DNA of 64,000 nucleotides from Dichetophora obliterata (Eukaryota > Arthropoda > Insecta > Diptera > Sciomyzidae), in the NCBI GenBank assembly GCA_963920525.1, contig OY986439.1:53445482-53509481 (forward strand), written 5' to 3'. Below the pieces are notes generated by a model. That model saw only the letters and a program-made list of their open reading frames with translations, was not told where the DNA came from and searched no databases. Of the stretch, positions 42,813 to 54,040 are shown one piece after another; the first letter of the stretch is position 1, and the number at the start of each line of letters is the position of its first letter. The position numbers and the translations under genes are program-made.

Positions 42813-45200
42813 TAAAAATAATGTAAGGATAAAACTAATATAAAAATTTTTTAAAATTTATTCCTATAAAAAGTAAAAAAAAAAAACTAAAATGTGTTCA
42901 AAATATGTAATAATTACACAAATTAGATTTTAATAAATTTAAAAAAGATACTTGTATTTTTTTCATAAAAGATTTGTATATTTCTCATTTAAAATCAAGT
43001 AAAAATAAATATTTTTTATGTAATATGTGTATAAAATTATACATAAAAATAGTTTTATACATAAATTCGAATATATTTTATGTACATATTAGCATATATA
43101 AATTATAAGCCGCGTTTTGCAAACATCCAAATGTGAATTGTATGCAGTTTGGATTTCGATGTGAAACCAAGTATTGAATTTTTATTAAACTACGGACAAA
43201 ATATTAATACTTATTAGATTATCTTTTTAAAGCATTAAAGCATTAGTGGTTATTGTAATACTAGCAAGCAGAAATTTATGTCATAATATAGTTTTAAAAA
43301 AGCCACTGTTCGACCCATGTTTGGTCACTGTTCGTGCGAATGAGCTTTTTGTTTATATTTAAACCATATTTTGCCTTGGCGTGGTCGTTTGGCCCTTGTT
43401 CAACCGCTGTTCGGTCACTATTCGGCCGCTGCTTGGGCGTTTTCTATTTAAAACTCTGTTTTGCCGGAGTTTGGGCTAGAATCAGCAACCTTAAAAAAGT
43501 TTCCTTGACTTTTTGCAACTGTCTTAAACTTTTATAAGTTCTTTTTAGTTTTATTATTATCGAAAACTATGTCCGATAAAAGTAAGAATGCCTCCTTAAC
43601 ATTTTTTTTATAAGATCTTGATTGTCAGGTAAACTAATAAAAATGTTAAACTTAAACTTTGTCTTTAAAAGTATCCTGAAACCCTTGTTTCTGAGCTACT
43701 ATAAATAAGTGCCTAATCTCAAACGAAAGTTAAAAAATTCAAGATACAAAAATTAAAATCATTGCTTGCAAATTAATTTATGCAATTGTTGTGTGGGTGT
43801 GCCCATAAAATGTTAACCCCCAACAAAATAACCGCGTAAAATTTATATCAAGTTTATTGCAATGCTTCAGCGAGTTCAAAAACTTTAAATGGTCCATCAA
43901 TGTTTATAGTAATCGATAAATTTTAAAAAACCAAAAACAATTCCATCGAAATACAAACATAAAGACAAACAACTCACGATCAAATCATTGAGCAATTAAA
44001 CAGAACTTAAAAAAGCTATTCGTGGTAACGCAAAAAAACTAAACAATAAAGATCAGACAAAGAAGTGCCAAGGTCAATATATATTTATAAACAAAGATAT
44101 AATAATAAAATAAAACAGTTAAGTAATTACTTTCAGCTAATTATTTTTAAATAAAGGCATTCCACTGGGTAGAATATTATGTGCTTAAACTAGAAATCAA
44201 GCAATAAAATTGCTATAAAAAAAGTGAGACAACTCGCGTTCAAGTCCAGAAATTCCATACGGTCAAGATCGAGCAATAGCTTGATCAATGATCAATGATC
44301 AATGCTGTTGTTTTAATGAAAACAAAGCTTGTGATTTTGTGAAATTCGAATTCAGTACCAGCTTAATTTGACGAAGTAATCAAATTGAAATCAACACCAT
44401 TTGCCGCAGGGTAACAGTCCCCCCCGCACCCTCCTCCCTTTGATTCATTAAGTTTTCTTAGGTGGTAGGCATGCAGGAAACAACCAAGTGTTGAATTTGA
44501 CATTCATGGTTTTTGCATCTTTAAAATTATTTGAGCAAAATTATTTCCTCCATCGCCATCAAAAGCCGCCGCACAAACAGTCCATGATGAAGGAGTCGTC
44601 CATGATTAAGTATTAATTTTTTTCTTTTACGTTTTTAACCACTTTTTTAACATGCAAGCCTCTAAACTGCACGATTCGCTGACGAGTTTGTGATATTGCG
44701 GTATTGTTGAAGATTGAAGGGTATTTTTTTTTTTCATTTTTGTTTGCCTTTAACTTAAATTAAACTTGCTTACCACCAGCCAATACGGAAGCAATGCTGT
44801 GTTTGCTTGCGCATTTAATTGTCGTCGACTAAGGGTTAAGTGTGACAAATTGCTGCTGCTGCTGCTACGACAAATCGCTAGTTAGCTTGAAAGCAAGCGA
44901 TCAATCAAAACTTGAGGCCATTTTGTAATCTTTTGTAGTTGTTAATAAAGTTGTGAAATGCTGTGGAAAATATAAATCACATGGTCGATTAATGGTTAAT
45001 TAATCCTAGGTCTAACATATAGCAGTTCTTTAAATAAATTTAAGACTTTGGTTTTTTTTTTTTGCTCGATAATTTTTAAGTATATTATGCGGTCGCTAGT
45101 TTACTCCTGTGCTACCTTCGACTCATTTCATTTGTATATTTAAAAAAATTATTTTAATAGGATCACCCGTTGAGTTTCTAAGCCAAATGCTAGTTATGAC
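42813..45200. other. No recognisable gene
   Basis: A/T-rich to 43100. A GTTCGGTCACTNTTCGNNCG-type short tandem (43308-43440, three to four diverged units) then follows, and gives the 67-codon frame at 43334. GATCAATGATCAATGATCAA lies at 44284-44305. Unique-looking, less biased sequence with GCTGCTGCTGCTGC at 44851-44866 occupies 44400-44950. No defensible exon or element end. Confidence 0.35.
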
Positions 45201-45469
45201 CATTGTTGCCTGATCAGCGGATTTCCCGCCAAGTCTGCGGATTTTTATGTCATTTGGCGGGATAAATTATCAAAAATCCGGCGGATTTTTATATTATTGT
45301 TTATTAAATGAAGCTTAATTATTATTAATTTGAAAATGATTGAGCACTTCTCCGTTAACAATAGATATATTACAATTTTCGAAATTTGTGGTTGTAGCGA
45401 TGACCATCATATCGAAAATAGTATCAGTATCAAAAAAAAAACCTCTTTAAACGGAATAAGTAATGTCAT

Positions 45470-45690
45470 GCTTGGTTTTCACTATGTCGTTTTTATGACA
45501 AAAGAGAAGCTTATCACTTAAAATATCACCTTAATAAAACTCTAGAACATTTTCTGCACAGCTCCATTTAATAATTTAATTGTTTTTAATTTTCCAAGAT
45601 TGCCAAAGTTAGAAAAAATGTCTACATGTTGTTGTTATCAATTTGATTGACAACAACTGAACACTGAAAATGACATAGTGAAAACCAAGC
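45470..45690 (+). mobile_element. MITE, GCTTGGTTTTCACTATGTC ends, 221 bp (copy 2)
   Basis: The ends are GCTTGGTTTTCACTATGTCG and, from the right, GCTTGGTTTTCACTATGTCA, matching for 19 bases. AT is present on both sides (CAT|GCTT...AAGC|AT). It is the reverse complement of copy 1 at 20154-20372, about 85-90% identical. Confidence 0.9.
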
Positions 45691-46099
45691 ATACGTATCT
45701 AACACAACTGATTTTTGGTTTAAAAAACTTGAATATAAGGATCCATCTGTAAATTTGATTTTTGGGGAACTGTCAAACTTTTCATTGCACCTGATATCAT
45801 TGCTTATGTGCTGATGTTGAACGAGCGTTTAGCCAGCTCAATATTGTGAAGTCCAGAATAAGAAATCGCTGACAAATCTATACATTTAATTGCATTTTGA
45901 ATGTTAAGTTCTTCTTGAAAATGTCTTTAAAAAGCAAATTGGTAATAATAATTTTAATTTTCGAGATACGGCTGAAGAGGGCAGCAATATTAATGAATAA
46001 TGGAGTAATTTAAATAAGTATATATTTTAGTGTTTTTTTAAATTGGAATTGACTTGAATTGACATTTTATGTAATTTTTTTACCTTATTACTTTATTAG

Positions 46100-46790
46100 C
46101 AATAAACTCGCTTGAGTTTACACGGTATGAAATTGATTTGTGAGCATTTTATGTGTTTTTGATTGGTTACAGGAATGACACAAAATGCCAGGAATGACTG
46201 TTACAGGAATGACGAAATCGTCTTTAGGAATGATGGTTACAGGAATGACGAAATCGTCTTCAGGAATGACGGTTACAGGAATGACAAAATCATCTTCATT
46301 TGAAGATCGCAGGCATTAGAGAAAACTTTACCTCTTTTCCGCACGTTTTTATCATTTATTTGCTAATTCCTTTAATATTTTATACTCAAGTTCGTTTAAG
46401 TCTACCATCAACTGAATACACAGTTGGTGATAGAAATGTCAACTTTTTTGGTTTATTTTTAACTTATTATTTTATGAGCAATAAACTTGCTTAAGGTTAC
46501 ACGGTATGAAACTGATTTGTAAGCATTTTGGGTGTTTTTGAGTGGTTACAGGAATGACACAAATGCCAGGAATGACTGTTACAGGAATGACAAAATTATC
46601 TTCATTTGAAGATCGCAGGCATCAGAGAAAACTTAAACCTTTTTCCGCACGTTTTTATCATTTATTTGCTAATTACTTTAATATGTTGTACTCAATTTCG
46701 TTTTAGTCTATCACCAACTGAATATACAGTTGGTTAAAGAAATGTCAACTTTTTTGGTTTAAATTTTAATAAAATAACAAATAAGTTTAA
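46100..46790. repeat. 'aggaatgac' repeat, tandem two-fold copy with 43-bp subrepeats
   Basis: Two blocks (about 46100-46470 and 46480-46790) each start GCAATAAACTYGCTT and run through TACACGGTATGAAA, GGTTACAGGAATGACACAAA, GATCGCAGGCAT.AGAGAAAA and ACTGAATAYACAGTTGGT. The first block also contains a 43-bp subrepeat (TTACAGGAATGACGAAATCG plus TCTTCAGGAATGACGG) present about three times. Related to 15410-16335. Confidence 0.85.
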
Positions 46791-47018
46791 CTTTGCACTC
46801 AAAATCATTGGTGTATTTTTGAAACTTGAATATAAGTAGTGTAAAAAGCCACACTGAGAAGGCGCTTGAACGATACTTGTCTCTTAGTTTGGCTTACTAA
46901 ATGGCGCCAAATTCAAAAAGTGGTAAAACCGAGGGAAAAAGTTTGTAGATGAAACATATGCTAAAAATTTTTTTATAATTATTTAGAAAGGCAGAAAATG
47001 CACACGATATACATAATA

Positions 47019-47124
47019 GTACTGTTCCCGTACACGCAAGTTTGTGAAAAATTTCGAAAACTTTCAAATTTTTATTACACAATTTTTGAACTTTTTCACA
47101 AACTTGCGTGTTCGGGAACAGACC
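47019..47124. mobile_element. 106-bp palindromic MITE in the 'aggaatgac' repeat
   Basis: GTACTGTTCCCGTACACGCA at the left pairs with GGTCTGTTCCCGAACACGCA from the right. The arms continue (AGTTTGTGAAAAA) to about 45 bp each. TAATA flanks both sides (47014-47018, 47125-47129). The paralogous sequence at about 15797-15810 passes through this point without it, so it is a discrete insertion. Confidence 0.85.
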
Positions 47125-47379
47125 TAATATTTGGACCTTATTATCTAGAACATGTAAAAAAGAAAAATGGCGAAAGCTACACTCTCTTAACTATTATAAT
47201 TTTTATTGAGGACACGTTACAGGACTGACATTTTAGGCCTATTTTGGGCATTTTAACAATCAAAATAATTGTTCAAATGACCGGTGACTACATTACTTAT
47301 AAAAAAAATTTAAGAAATCTGGAGTCGTTTAAAGTAACAAAAATTGTTTTTGTACACTCAAAACTGTGAGGACATGCAT

Positions 47380-48254
47380 CTAATATATAAAAATCTAGGG
47401 TCACGGTGTTTGGTACAGAGCTCCTCCGTAACGGCTGGACCAATTTTCATGAAATTTTGTATGTATATTGGGTAGGTATGAGAAAAGGTCGTAAAGTATA
47501 TTTCATCCTCGTACCCCCAGTGGGCGTGGCACCTACCATACAAACCAAATTTGCTATATCGAATATCTTTGGAGCTATAAGCCGCTTAGCCTCGGAATTC
47601 GGTATTCGAACACAATTTTTACGTGCCGCTTCGCTGATAACATTTTATGGGAGTTGGAAAAGGGGGCGTGGCACCACCCATGCAACCAAAATTTGCCATA
47701 TCGAATGTCTTTGGAGTTATAAGCCGCTTAGCCTCGGAATTCAGTATTTGACCACAATTTACACGTGCCACTTCGCTGATAACATTTTATGGGAGTTGGA
47801 AAAGGGGGAGTGACTTCTCCCATACAACCTAAATTTGAGAAATTCAACAGCTTTTGAGTTATAGGTCGCACATCCGTGGAATTCAGTATTCGACCACAAC
47901 TTACACGTTGGCGTTTCACTTTATAGGAGTTGGACAAAGGGGCGTGGCACCTCCTATACAACCCAAATTTTCGATATCGAATAGCTTTGGAGTTATAGGC
48001 CGCACAGCTTCGGAATTCGGTATTCGACCACAATTTACACGTGACGTTTCACTGATAACATTTTATGGGAGATGGACAAAGGGGCGTGGCATCTCCCATA
48101 CAACCTAAATTTGAGAAATTCAACAGCTTTTAGGTTATAGGTCGCACAGCCATGTAGTTCAGTATTCGAACTCAATTTTCACATGCAGTTTTACTGATAA
48201 CTTTGTATGGCGTTGGACAAGGGGCGTTGCAGCAACGCGCCGGGTTTAAGCTAG
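47380..48254 (+). mobile_element. Non-autonomous Helitron, 875 bp, complete ends
   Basis: It starts TCTAATATATAAAAATCTAG after an A and ends GTTTAAGCTAG before a T. The subterminal hairpin GGCGTTGCAGCAACGCGCC lies at about 48222-48241, ending about 10 bases before CTAG. The 5' region has TCACGGTGTTTGGTACAG and CTCCTCCGTAACGGCTGGAC. The interior consists of about five ~140-bp units (GGGGGCGTGGCACCTCCCAT, ATATCGAATAGCTTTGGAGT, TAACATTTTATGGGAGTTGG) homologous to those at 27.7-28.6 kb. No Rep/helicase. The frames at 47406-48108 are unit translations. The sequence at 16.3 kb shows the same site without the Helitron. Confidence 0.9.
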
Positions 48255-48371
48255 TATATAAATATTTTGTTATAAATCATGTTAATAAAATTTTATAAAC
48301 TAATTAGCGGATTTAAGCGTTTTTTTTTTGCCGGATTTATATCAGCAGTACCTGGCAACACTGGTTGTTAC

Positions 48372-49785
48372 ATGCCTATGATAAAGTTTCAAATTGAGTT
48401 TTTCAAATAAATTTCACTTAAACTCTCAGCTATTTGTGTAAAGGTTACGTTTAATTGTTCATAGTGTTTGCCGGAAGTCATCGAAACTGTTTCCAATTGA
48501 CGGCTTTTATTTGTTGTTTCTATTACATTATCATAAAAAAAAATATTTTATATTTTGCCATTAAATGGAAGAATCTTCACTGATTCTTGCTTAGCCCAAC
48601 CCTGAATTATGTGTTCAAACTCCTTTCAATAACTCCCATACATTATTGTTAAATTTTTATTATATCCTGAAACATTTTCTTCAGGTATTTAACAATAATT
48701 CTCGTAAGTTTCACACTCTTTCTTGAGCTCTGTGTTTTCGCTTAAGACGCATTCGTTTGTTCTTTTTGTCACGAATCTACCAACATATGTCCGTAATTAT
48801 TCAACATCATCTTCATTTCAGAAAACAGAAAAAAAAACTAACTTGAGTTATGATTTATTTTAAACAAGACAAAAAATGTTTTCCTCAAGCCTTGAACCTT
48901 TAATGGCCAGACATTAAATCCTGTTATTCCAACCCTGACAACATAATAAATCTTTTTTTATTGTTATAGAAATGCGCTAATAATTTTTGAGTTTTTAAAC
49001 TTGAAGGATTTTTCTGAAACAAAAAAAAAAACGCTGTCGTTATCAAGATTTGTTATTGTTGTTGTTGTTGTCGTTGGTTGTTTTCAGCTTTATTCTTCTA
49101 AAAAGTGCATTAATGTAAGCTTTTTCTTATTGCTGTTGTTGTTGTTGCTTTTGCTATTGTTATTTTGTTATTGCAAGCTTGAAAAAAATATTGTTATTAT
49201 TTTGAGACTTTAATAATTAATGTTTTCGTTCTCTAAATGTTTCGTTGCTAAATGATTTATTATCATTACTTTAATTAACATAAAGCTTGGAGCTTCTCTC
49301 CGCTGAACTTTTGCCGCCATTAGCATTGAAGAAACTACGCCATTGAACTTGATTTGAACACAAAAACTAAGTGACTGAGTTGAGTTTTATTTATTTCTAA
49401 AAGAATCGCAAGACGACTAACACATCGTAATTATCATCCTCATCATCATCATTTATCGTTTGCGTCTTCTTTGAGTTCATGAACTTGAAATGCGTTTGTT
49501 TTGTAAACTTTAAAGGAGATAAAAAACCATAAAATGTGTTGATGAAGTTCATCGTTTTTTAATTGTAGCTGTTGGTTGTTGGTGATGCTGCTGTTGTTGA
49601 TGATGGTTTTTGTCATAATCCTGTACTCTCTTTATACATTTTTTTTTTTTCAAAGAAAAATTCTTAAATAAATTCTTCTGCAGTTTTGTTGTTGTTTATT
49701 TTACTCGTTGTAGTACTAAAACTTGAGATCAAGAAAACTACGTTCTCTAAGCTATGTTATAAAAATTGCAATAATTTTTTTTTTC
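48372..49785. other. No recognisable gene; TTG microsatellites
   Basis: TTGTTGTTGTTGTTG-type runs occur at about 49046-49075, 49131-49150, and GTTGTTGATGATGG near 49590. The 70-codon frame at 49001-49213 (V and L runs) is their translation. The remainder is unique-looking with no domain, and CATCCTCATCATCATCATT at 49434. Confidence 0.4.
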
Positions 49786-49839
49786 AAGATCAAAGACCCG
49801 AGACATGCGCCTTATACGAACAAGGTTTGGTCTTTGACC
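49786..49839 (-). repeat. Hairpin element, AAGATCAAAGACC ends (copy 2, inverted)
   Basis: AAGATCAAAGACCCGAGACA then TGCGCCTTATACGAACAAGG and TTTGGTCTTTGACCT. It is the reverse complement of 37610-37665, including the loop. Confidence 0.8.
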
Positions 49840-51259
49840 TGTAAGGAAAGGGATAGATTATGTAGAGGAATTGATTTTAACCATTCGTGAATTATTGATT
49901 AGGCGAAACTAACTTTAAAGAGTGTACAAAAAACTAAACCTAAAACTGCAATTTTTTCAAATCTCTGCCAAGATGGCAAACATTTAAAGCCAGATTCAAG
50001 AAACTTGCCGAAATTTACTTACATTAAAGTACTAAATAAAGTATTAACAAAGTTTTTTAAAACTTTTGCCGAAATGACACTTGAATTTATGTCCCGAAAT
50101 AAGAAATAATTTTGTAATACATAGAAATGTTACAAGCAGAGACTGGAACTTTATATCAGAAATGGTTATTGGTGGTAAACAACACCAACAACACAAAGAA
50201 GAAATAAATAAATTTTCCGTATCTAAATACTTATACGTATCTAAATAATAGATTAAGTAACCATCCAAATATATTAGGAAACATTTCATTACCATCCATT
50301 ACTTTATTAGATGATAGTGAAGAAATAACTGGACTAAAAAGGCATCATACTTTAGATGTACCATTTAGAAAATAAGTTTTTCTAATGTTTGCTATAGTAA
50401 TAAAAACGTATACGTATATACATGTTGTTTTGTTTTGACCCTCATTAGGTTCAATCTAGGCTAAGTTTATAAATCTATCAAATTTGCTTTTTGTTATATA
50501 TTTAATAGATTGCAACTAAAAGAATTATATAAAAAAAAAAGAAATGGTTAGGATATTTTTAACAAAATTTATAAAATTTTTTAATAAAAACATTTATCTA
50601 ATGTGATTTATAAAATTAAACTAATTTTTATTTATTTCTTATTCTTTCAGGTATGTTACGATGAGGATTTTATGGATAGTTTTTAGAACAAGGGTAACTA
50701 TAAACCAAAAATCAAGTTTTTATTGTGACATTTTTATCAAAATCGAAAAGATCAAAATTTCGTTCTACCAAACCTACTATTCACGTTTTTCAAAACCAAT
50801 AAAGCCAATGAGAAGTCTTTTTTAAAAATAGTTTCTAAACTCTGTAAGAGCTTCAGAAAAAAAAAATTTATTTTAGGTATTTGTTTAAAAATGAAGATAA
50901 AAATGCTTTCAATCCATATATTTATATTTTCAATATTTGGTCCTTTCATGCTCAAATTGGAGATATATGACATTTTCCGAAACAGACGTGTGCTATACTC
51001 TAAGTACACATTAATACGAGTGAATGTACTCTTATTCAAAAATATTCCAGTGCAATTACGTGGATTTGTTCTGAAAAATTTCGAGCATAAACACGTGGAC
51101 TCGTTCTTGCAAACTGCAGTACAAGTTCGAGTGCATCGGTAGTACTTTTACCTTAAACTTTATAGCACAAATTTATGTATGTATGTTGGCGAATTTGCAG
51201 TGCATATTAAGACAAGTAAAATGTGTATTTTCTGGAAGGGGTAGCAAGGAAACACTAGA
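49840..51259. other. No recognisable gene
   Basis: Mostly A/T-rich. From about 50985 to 51150 words such as GTACTCTTATTCAAAAATAT resemble the minisatellite that starts at 52025, so an outlying patch may lie here. Frames 50752-51039 and 50891-51142 overlap on opposite strands and have no motif. Confidence 0.3.
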
Positions 51260-51733
51260 TACGCCTCAAAAAAGATGCGCATCTACTGGATTGATGGAAA
51301 CGATATGGCAGACGAACTAGCAAAGGAGTGTGCGTGGTTTGGATCAGAGTACATAGAACATGTACCTATTCCGATATAAGAGCTGTACCCAAATCTAAAA
51401 ATAAAAGCCTCACAAGCAGTGAGCCGTAGGTGGAGGGATACGACATCATGCATAATTTCAAGAATCATGTGCGATATAATATACAAAAAAGGATCCTATA
51501 CGTCCTGCCTCGTCCCCGCAAAGACTGCAGGACACTGGTGGGTATCCTCATGGATTACTGCATGACTGAGTAACAAGAGCTCATGTGAGAAAGCGGGGCA
51601 TTAACAAAGCCACCAACAGCAGTAAGTGTAAGGAATCGTGTTCTGCAGTGACCTTGAAACACCCACAATGTACATGCCCCGATCTACTTAGATCGAACAT
51701 TAAATACTTAGGGTTATCAGCATTCCCATCATA
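51260..51733 (+). pseudogene. Non-LTR retrotransposon RNase H and C-terminal fragment
   Basis: The plus strand reads YWIDGNDMADELAKECA from about 51280, the end of an RNase H domain ('W(v)pGHxgixGNExADxLAK'). A linker with a stop follows (ELYPNLKIKASQAVSRRWRD), then TAGHWWVSSW. In another frame, CTCPDLLRSNIKYLG appears at about 51668-51715, the 'HxLCxCPxLxxxRxxxLG' tail of I/R1/Jockey-type ORF2 proteins. At least one frameshift and several stops separate the parts. The catalytic upstream part of RNase H and the reverse transcriptase are missing. Confidence 0.8.
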
Positions 51734-52024
51734 AAAAAAATTACTCAAAACCTCTCTTGATTCCCCCTTTTAAGATTCTCGAATTCAATGCAAATCTTTA
51801 CATATTTATATAAGAGCTTTTTACCAGAACCTCTTCGGATTATCAACCTAACCTTTTGATGTTAGATTTTTTCTAGAAAATAAAAATAAACAGCGTAAAC
51901 TTAAGCATCGATCATATGACTAAATTTTTAATTACTTTTTAGAACTTTAGGAAACACAACATTTGTGCTCTTTGAAAACACTTGGCACGTAGATCTTTGA
52001 TTTGCCAACTGTTTTGGTACAAGC
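51734..52024. other. Unassigned link
   Basis: A/T-rich sequence between the LINE remnant and the minisatellite. No structure found. Confidence 0.3.
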
Positions 52025-52170
52025 CAAACTCGTTCTCGAAATGTAGCCTTACTCAAAAGGCACTCGTACTCAAAATATACACATAATAGTACTTCAAATA
52101 TACTCTTACTTAAAATGCATTCATACTCAAAATGTGCTCATACTCGTAGTCTAAAAGTACTCGTTCTTAA

Positions 52171-52885
52171 GGGAAGGTTCTCATGAAACTCGACCAAAAA
52201 ACTCAATTTTTTTTTTTAATTTTGCGATAAATTATAATGTGTAGAATATGTTCTCAAAGCGGTTTGGCCGATAATGATTGCATAAAAAATTATCGCATAC
52301 GAAAGGAACCCATATTTTCTTAAACACACTCGAAAAAAAATCCTTAACCAAATCTTAAAATTTCTGAAAAATCTTGTTTTTCAGGCTGGCTTCCACGATA
52401 TCTCAAGATCGATCTACTCTATAGATTGATTTGGATTTTTTTTTTATTCAAAAGCAGATTTATTGGATCCTTAACCTAAATTCAGAAAATATTGACCCTT
52501 TATTTGTTTAGAGCACTTTAAAGAGTGAATGTAAAAAAACGCTACTAAAAATTATCATGTCCGCCATTTTCTTAATTTTCAACCATTTATTCATATTATA
52601 GGTTCAAGCTCCAATAAAATATAATATAATATATTTTTGTTTTTTTTTATATCAGATGACATGAACGTCTGCTATGTGATGAAGACCGTTTAAGTACCTT
52701 TTTTTTCAACGTGACGTTTGATGGCGTATTGGCACTTCACATTACACTTTTATGCACCAAAAAACATTTTCTACACTTTAAAAATCAATAAATAACTGCC
52801 AAAAAACTCAAGGTGCTCATTTACTTCCTTCTTTGAAAAATAAAATTAAGAACATCACCGTGTTTTTGGGCCTCTAGACCTGACC
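52171..52885. mobile_element. TTAA-flanked element in the minisatellite, 715 bp
   Basis: Flanked by TTAA (52167-52170 and 52886-52889) with minisatellite units on both sides (ACTCGTTC|TTAA ... TTAA|AGTGTATTCATAC), as expected for insertion into a TTAA-containing unit. The ends are GGGAAGGTTCTCATG and, from the right, GGTCAGGTCTAGAGG, which agree only in part. Inside, the sequence is unrelated to the minisatellite. Probably piggyBac-like. Confidence 0.6.
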
Positions 52886-53317
52886 TTAAAGTGTATTCAT
52901 ACAAGTACGCAAAATTGACTCTTATTAAAAATGTGCTCATACTCGTGCTCCATATGTACTAGTATTCATACTCAAAATGTTTTCGAACTGGTACTTAAAA
53001 TGTACTCGAACTCGTACTCAAAATGTACTTGAACTCGTATTCAAAATGTACTTGAACACGTATTCGAAATGTACTCAAACACGTACTCAAAATGTACTCG
53101 TAATCATACTTAGAATGTACTCGTACATAAAATCTATTTATGCTTGTATACAAATTGTACTCATACTAGTACACAAAATGTACTCATTCCCGCACTTAAA
53201 ATTAAATTGATCTCAGTATGTACTAGTCTTAAATCGTACTTAAGTTATACTCGTAAGCGTAATTAAAATATACTCATACTCAAAATGTATTGATGCTCAT
53301 ACTCAAAATCTACATAT

Positions 53318-53986
53318 GGGCATTTCCAGAAAAAACACTACCGTGACCAAAAAATTAAAACTTATTAAAAACTTATTTTATTATATCATTTAAGAGAAAC
53401 ATTTTAATTTTATTAGAATTTCTACATAAATTCATTAATCCAAAAAAATGCAGACCAAATCGTCTGCACTGAGATAATGAAAAAATGGATGATTCAAGGA
53501 AAGGACAAAATATTAAATTTGTTTTTTAATTGCTCAATTACATAATTACTTAACTACCTAATTACTTAAACACCCAGTTAAACTGCAATGGAAATTTTAG
53601 TAACGTAACGCCAGTAACGTACCGCCAGATCAAAAATCCTGATAAAAAAAGACCAGAAAAGATTTTCAAATTTGATCACTTGGAAAATAAATGTATGTTA
53701 TTTTAAAACCTTCTAAAAAAAGGTTTATAAAAAGGTTTTAAAGTTTTGCAAATTTTGTAAGCCAAGTCAGAAATCCCTTCCGTTTTTTGTAACGTAACGC
53801 TAGCACATAGTTTTTCTTATATCTTTAGATCCTTAGGGTTAATTGTTGTCATTGGTTTTACTTAATATACAGCTACTTAATTACTTTTTAAAAATTACAA
53901 AAACTTTTTAAAAATTAGACTTTTTCATTGCATTTTTTTAATAATTATTCGTACAAATCGTCCTTAACGCTAGTTTGGAAATGTCC
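53318..53986. mobile_element. Terminal-inverted-repeat element in the minisatellite, 669 bp
   Basis: The ends are GGGCATTTCCAGA and, from the right, GGACATTTCCAAA. ATAT lies on each side (53314-53317, 53987-53990), which may be part of the target. Contains GTAACGTAACGCCAGTAACG and GTAACGTAACGCTAGC. Minisatellite units flank it on both sides. No transposase; superfamily open. Confidence 0.7.
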
Positions 53987-54040
53987 ATATATTATTCGTA
54001 TTCGTATTTAAAATATTCTCATACTCGTATTCTATTTGCA

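Larger units (their letters stand above)
45201..48363. mobile_element. Composite hAT-like element, CAKTGTTGCC ends, 3.16 kb
   Basis: The left end is CATTGTTGCCTGATCAGCGG and the right end (complement) is CAGTGTTGCCAGGTACTGCT. The adjoining octamers are GTTATGAC (45193-45200) and GTTGTTAC (48364-48371), 6 of 8 matching, consistent with an old 8-bp hAT duplication. Subterminal GCGGATTT/GCCGGATTT words recur on both sides. Between the ends lie a 221-bp MITE, a two-fold 'aggaatgac' repeat, a 106-bp insert and a Helitron. No hAT transposase was seen. Confidence 0.55.
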
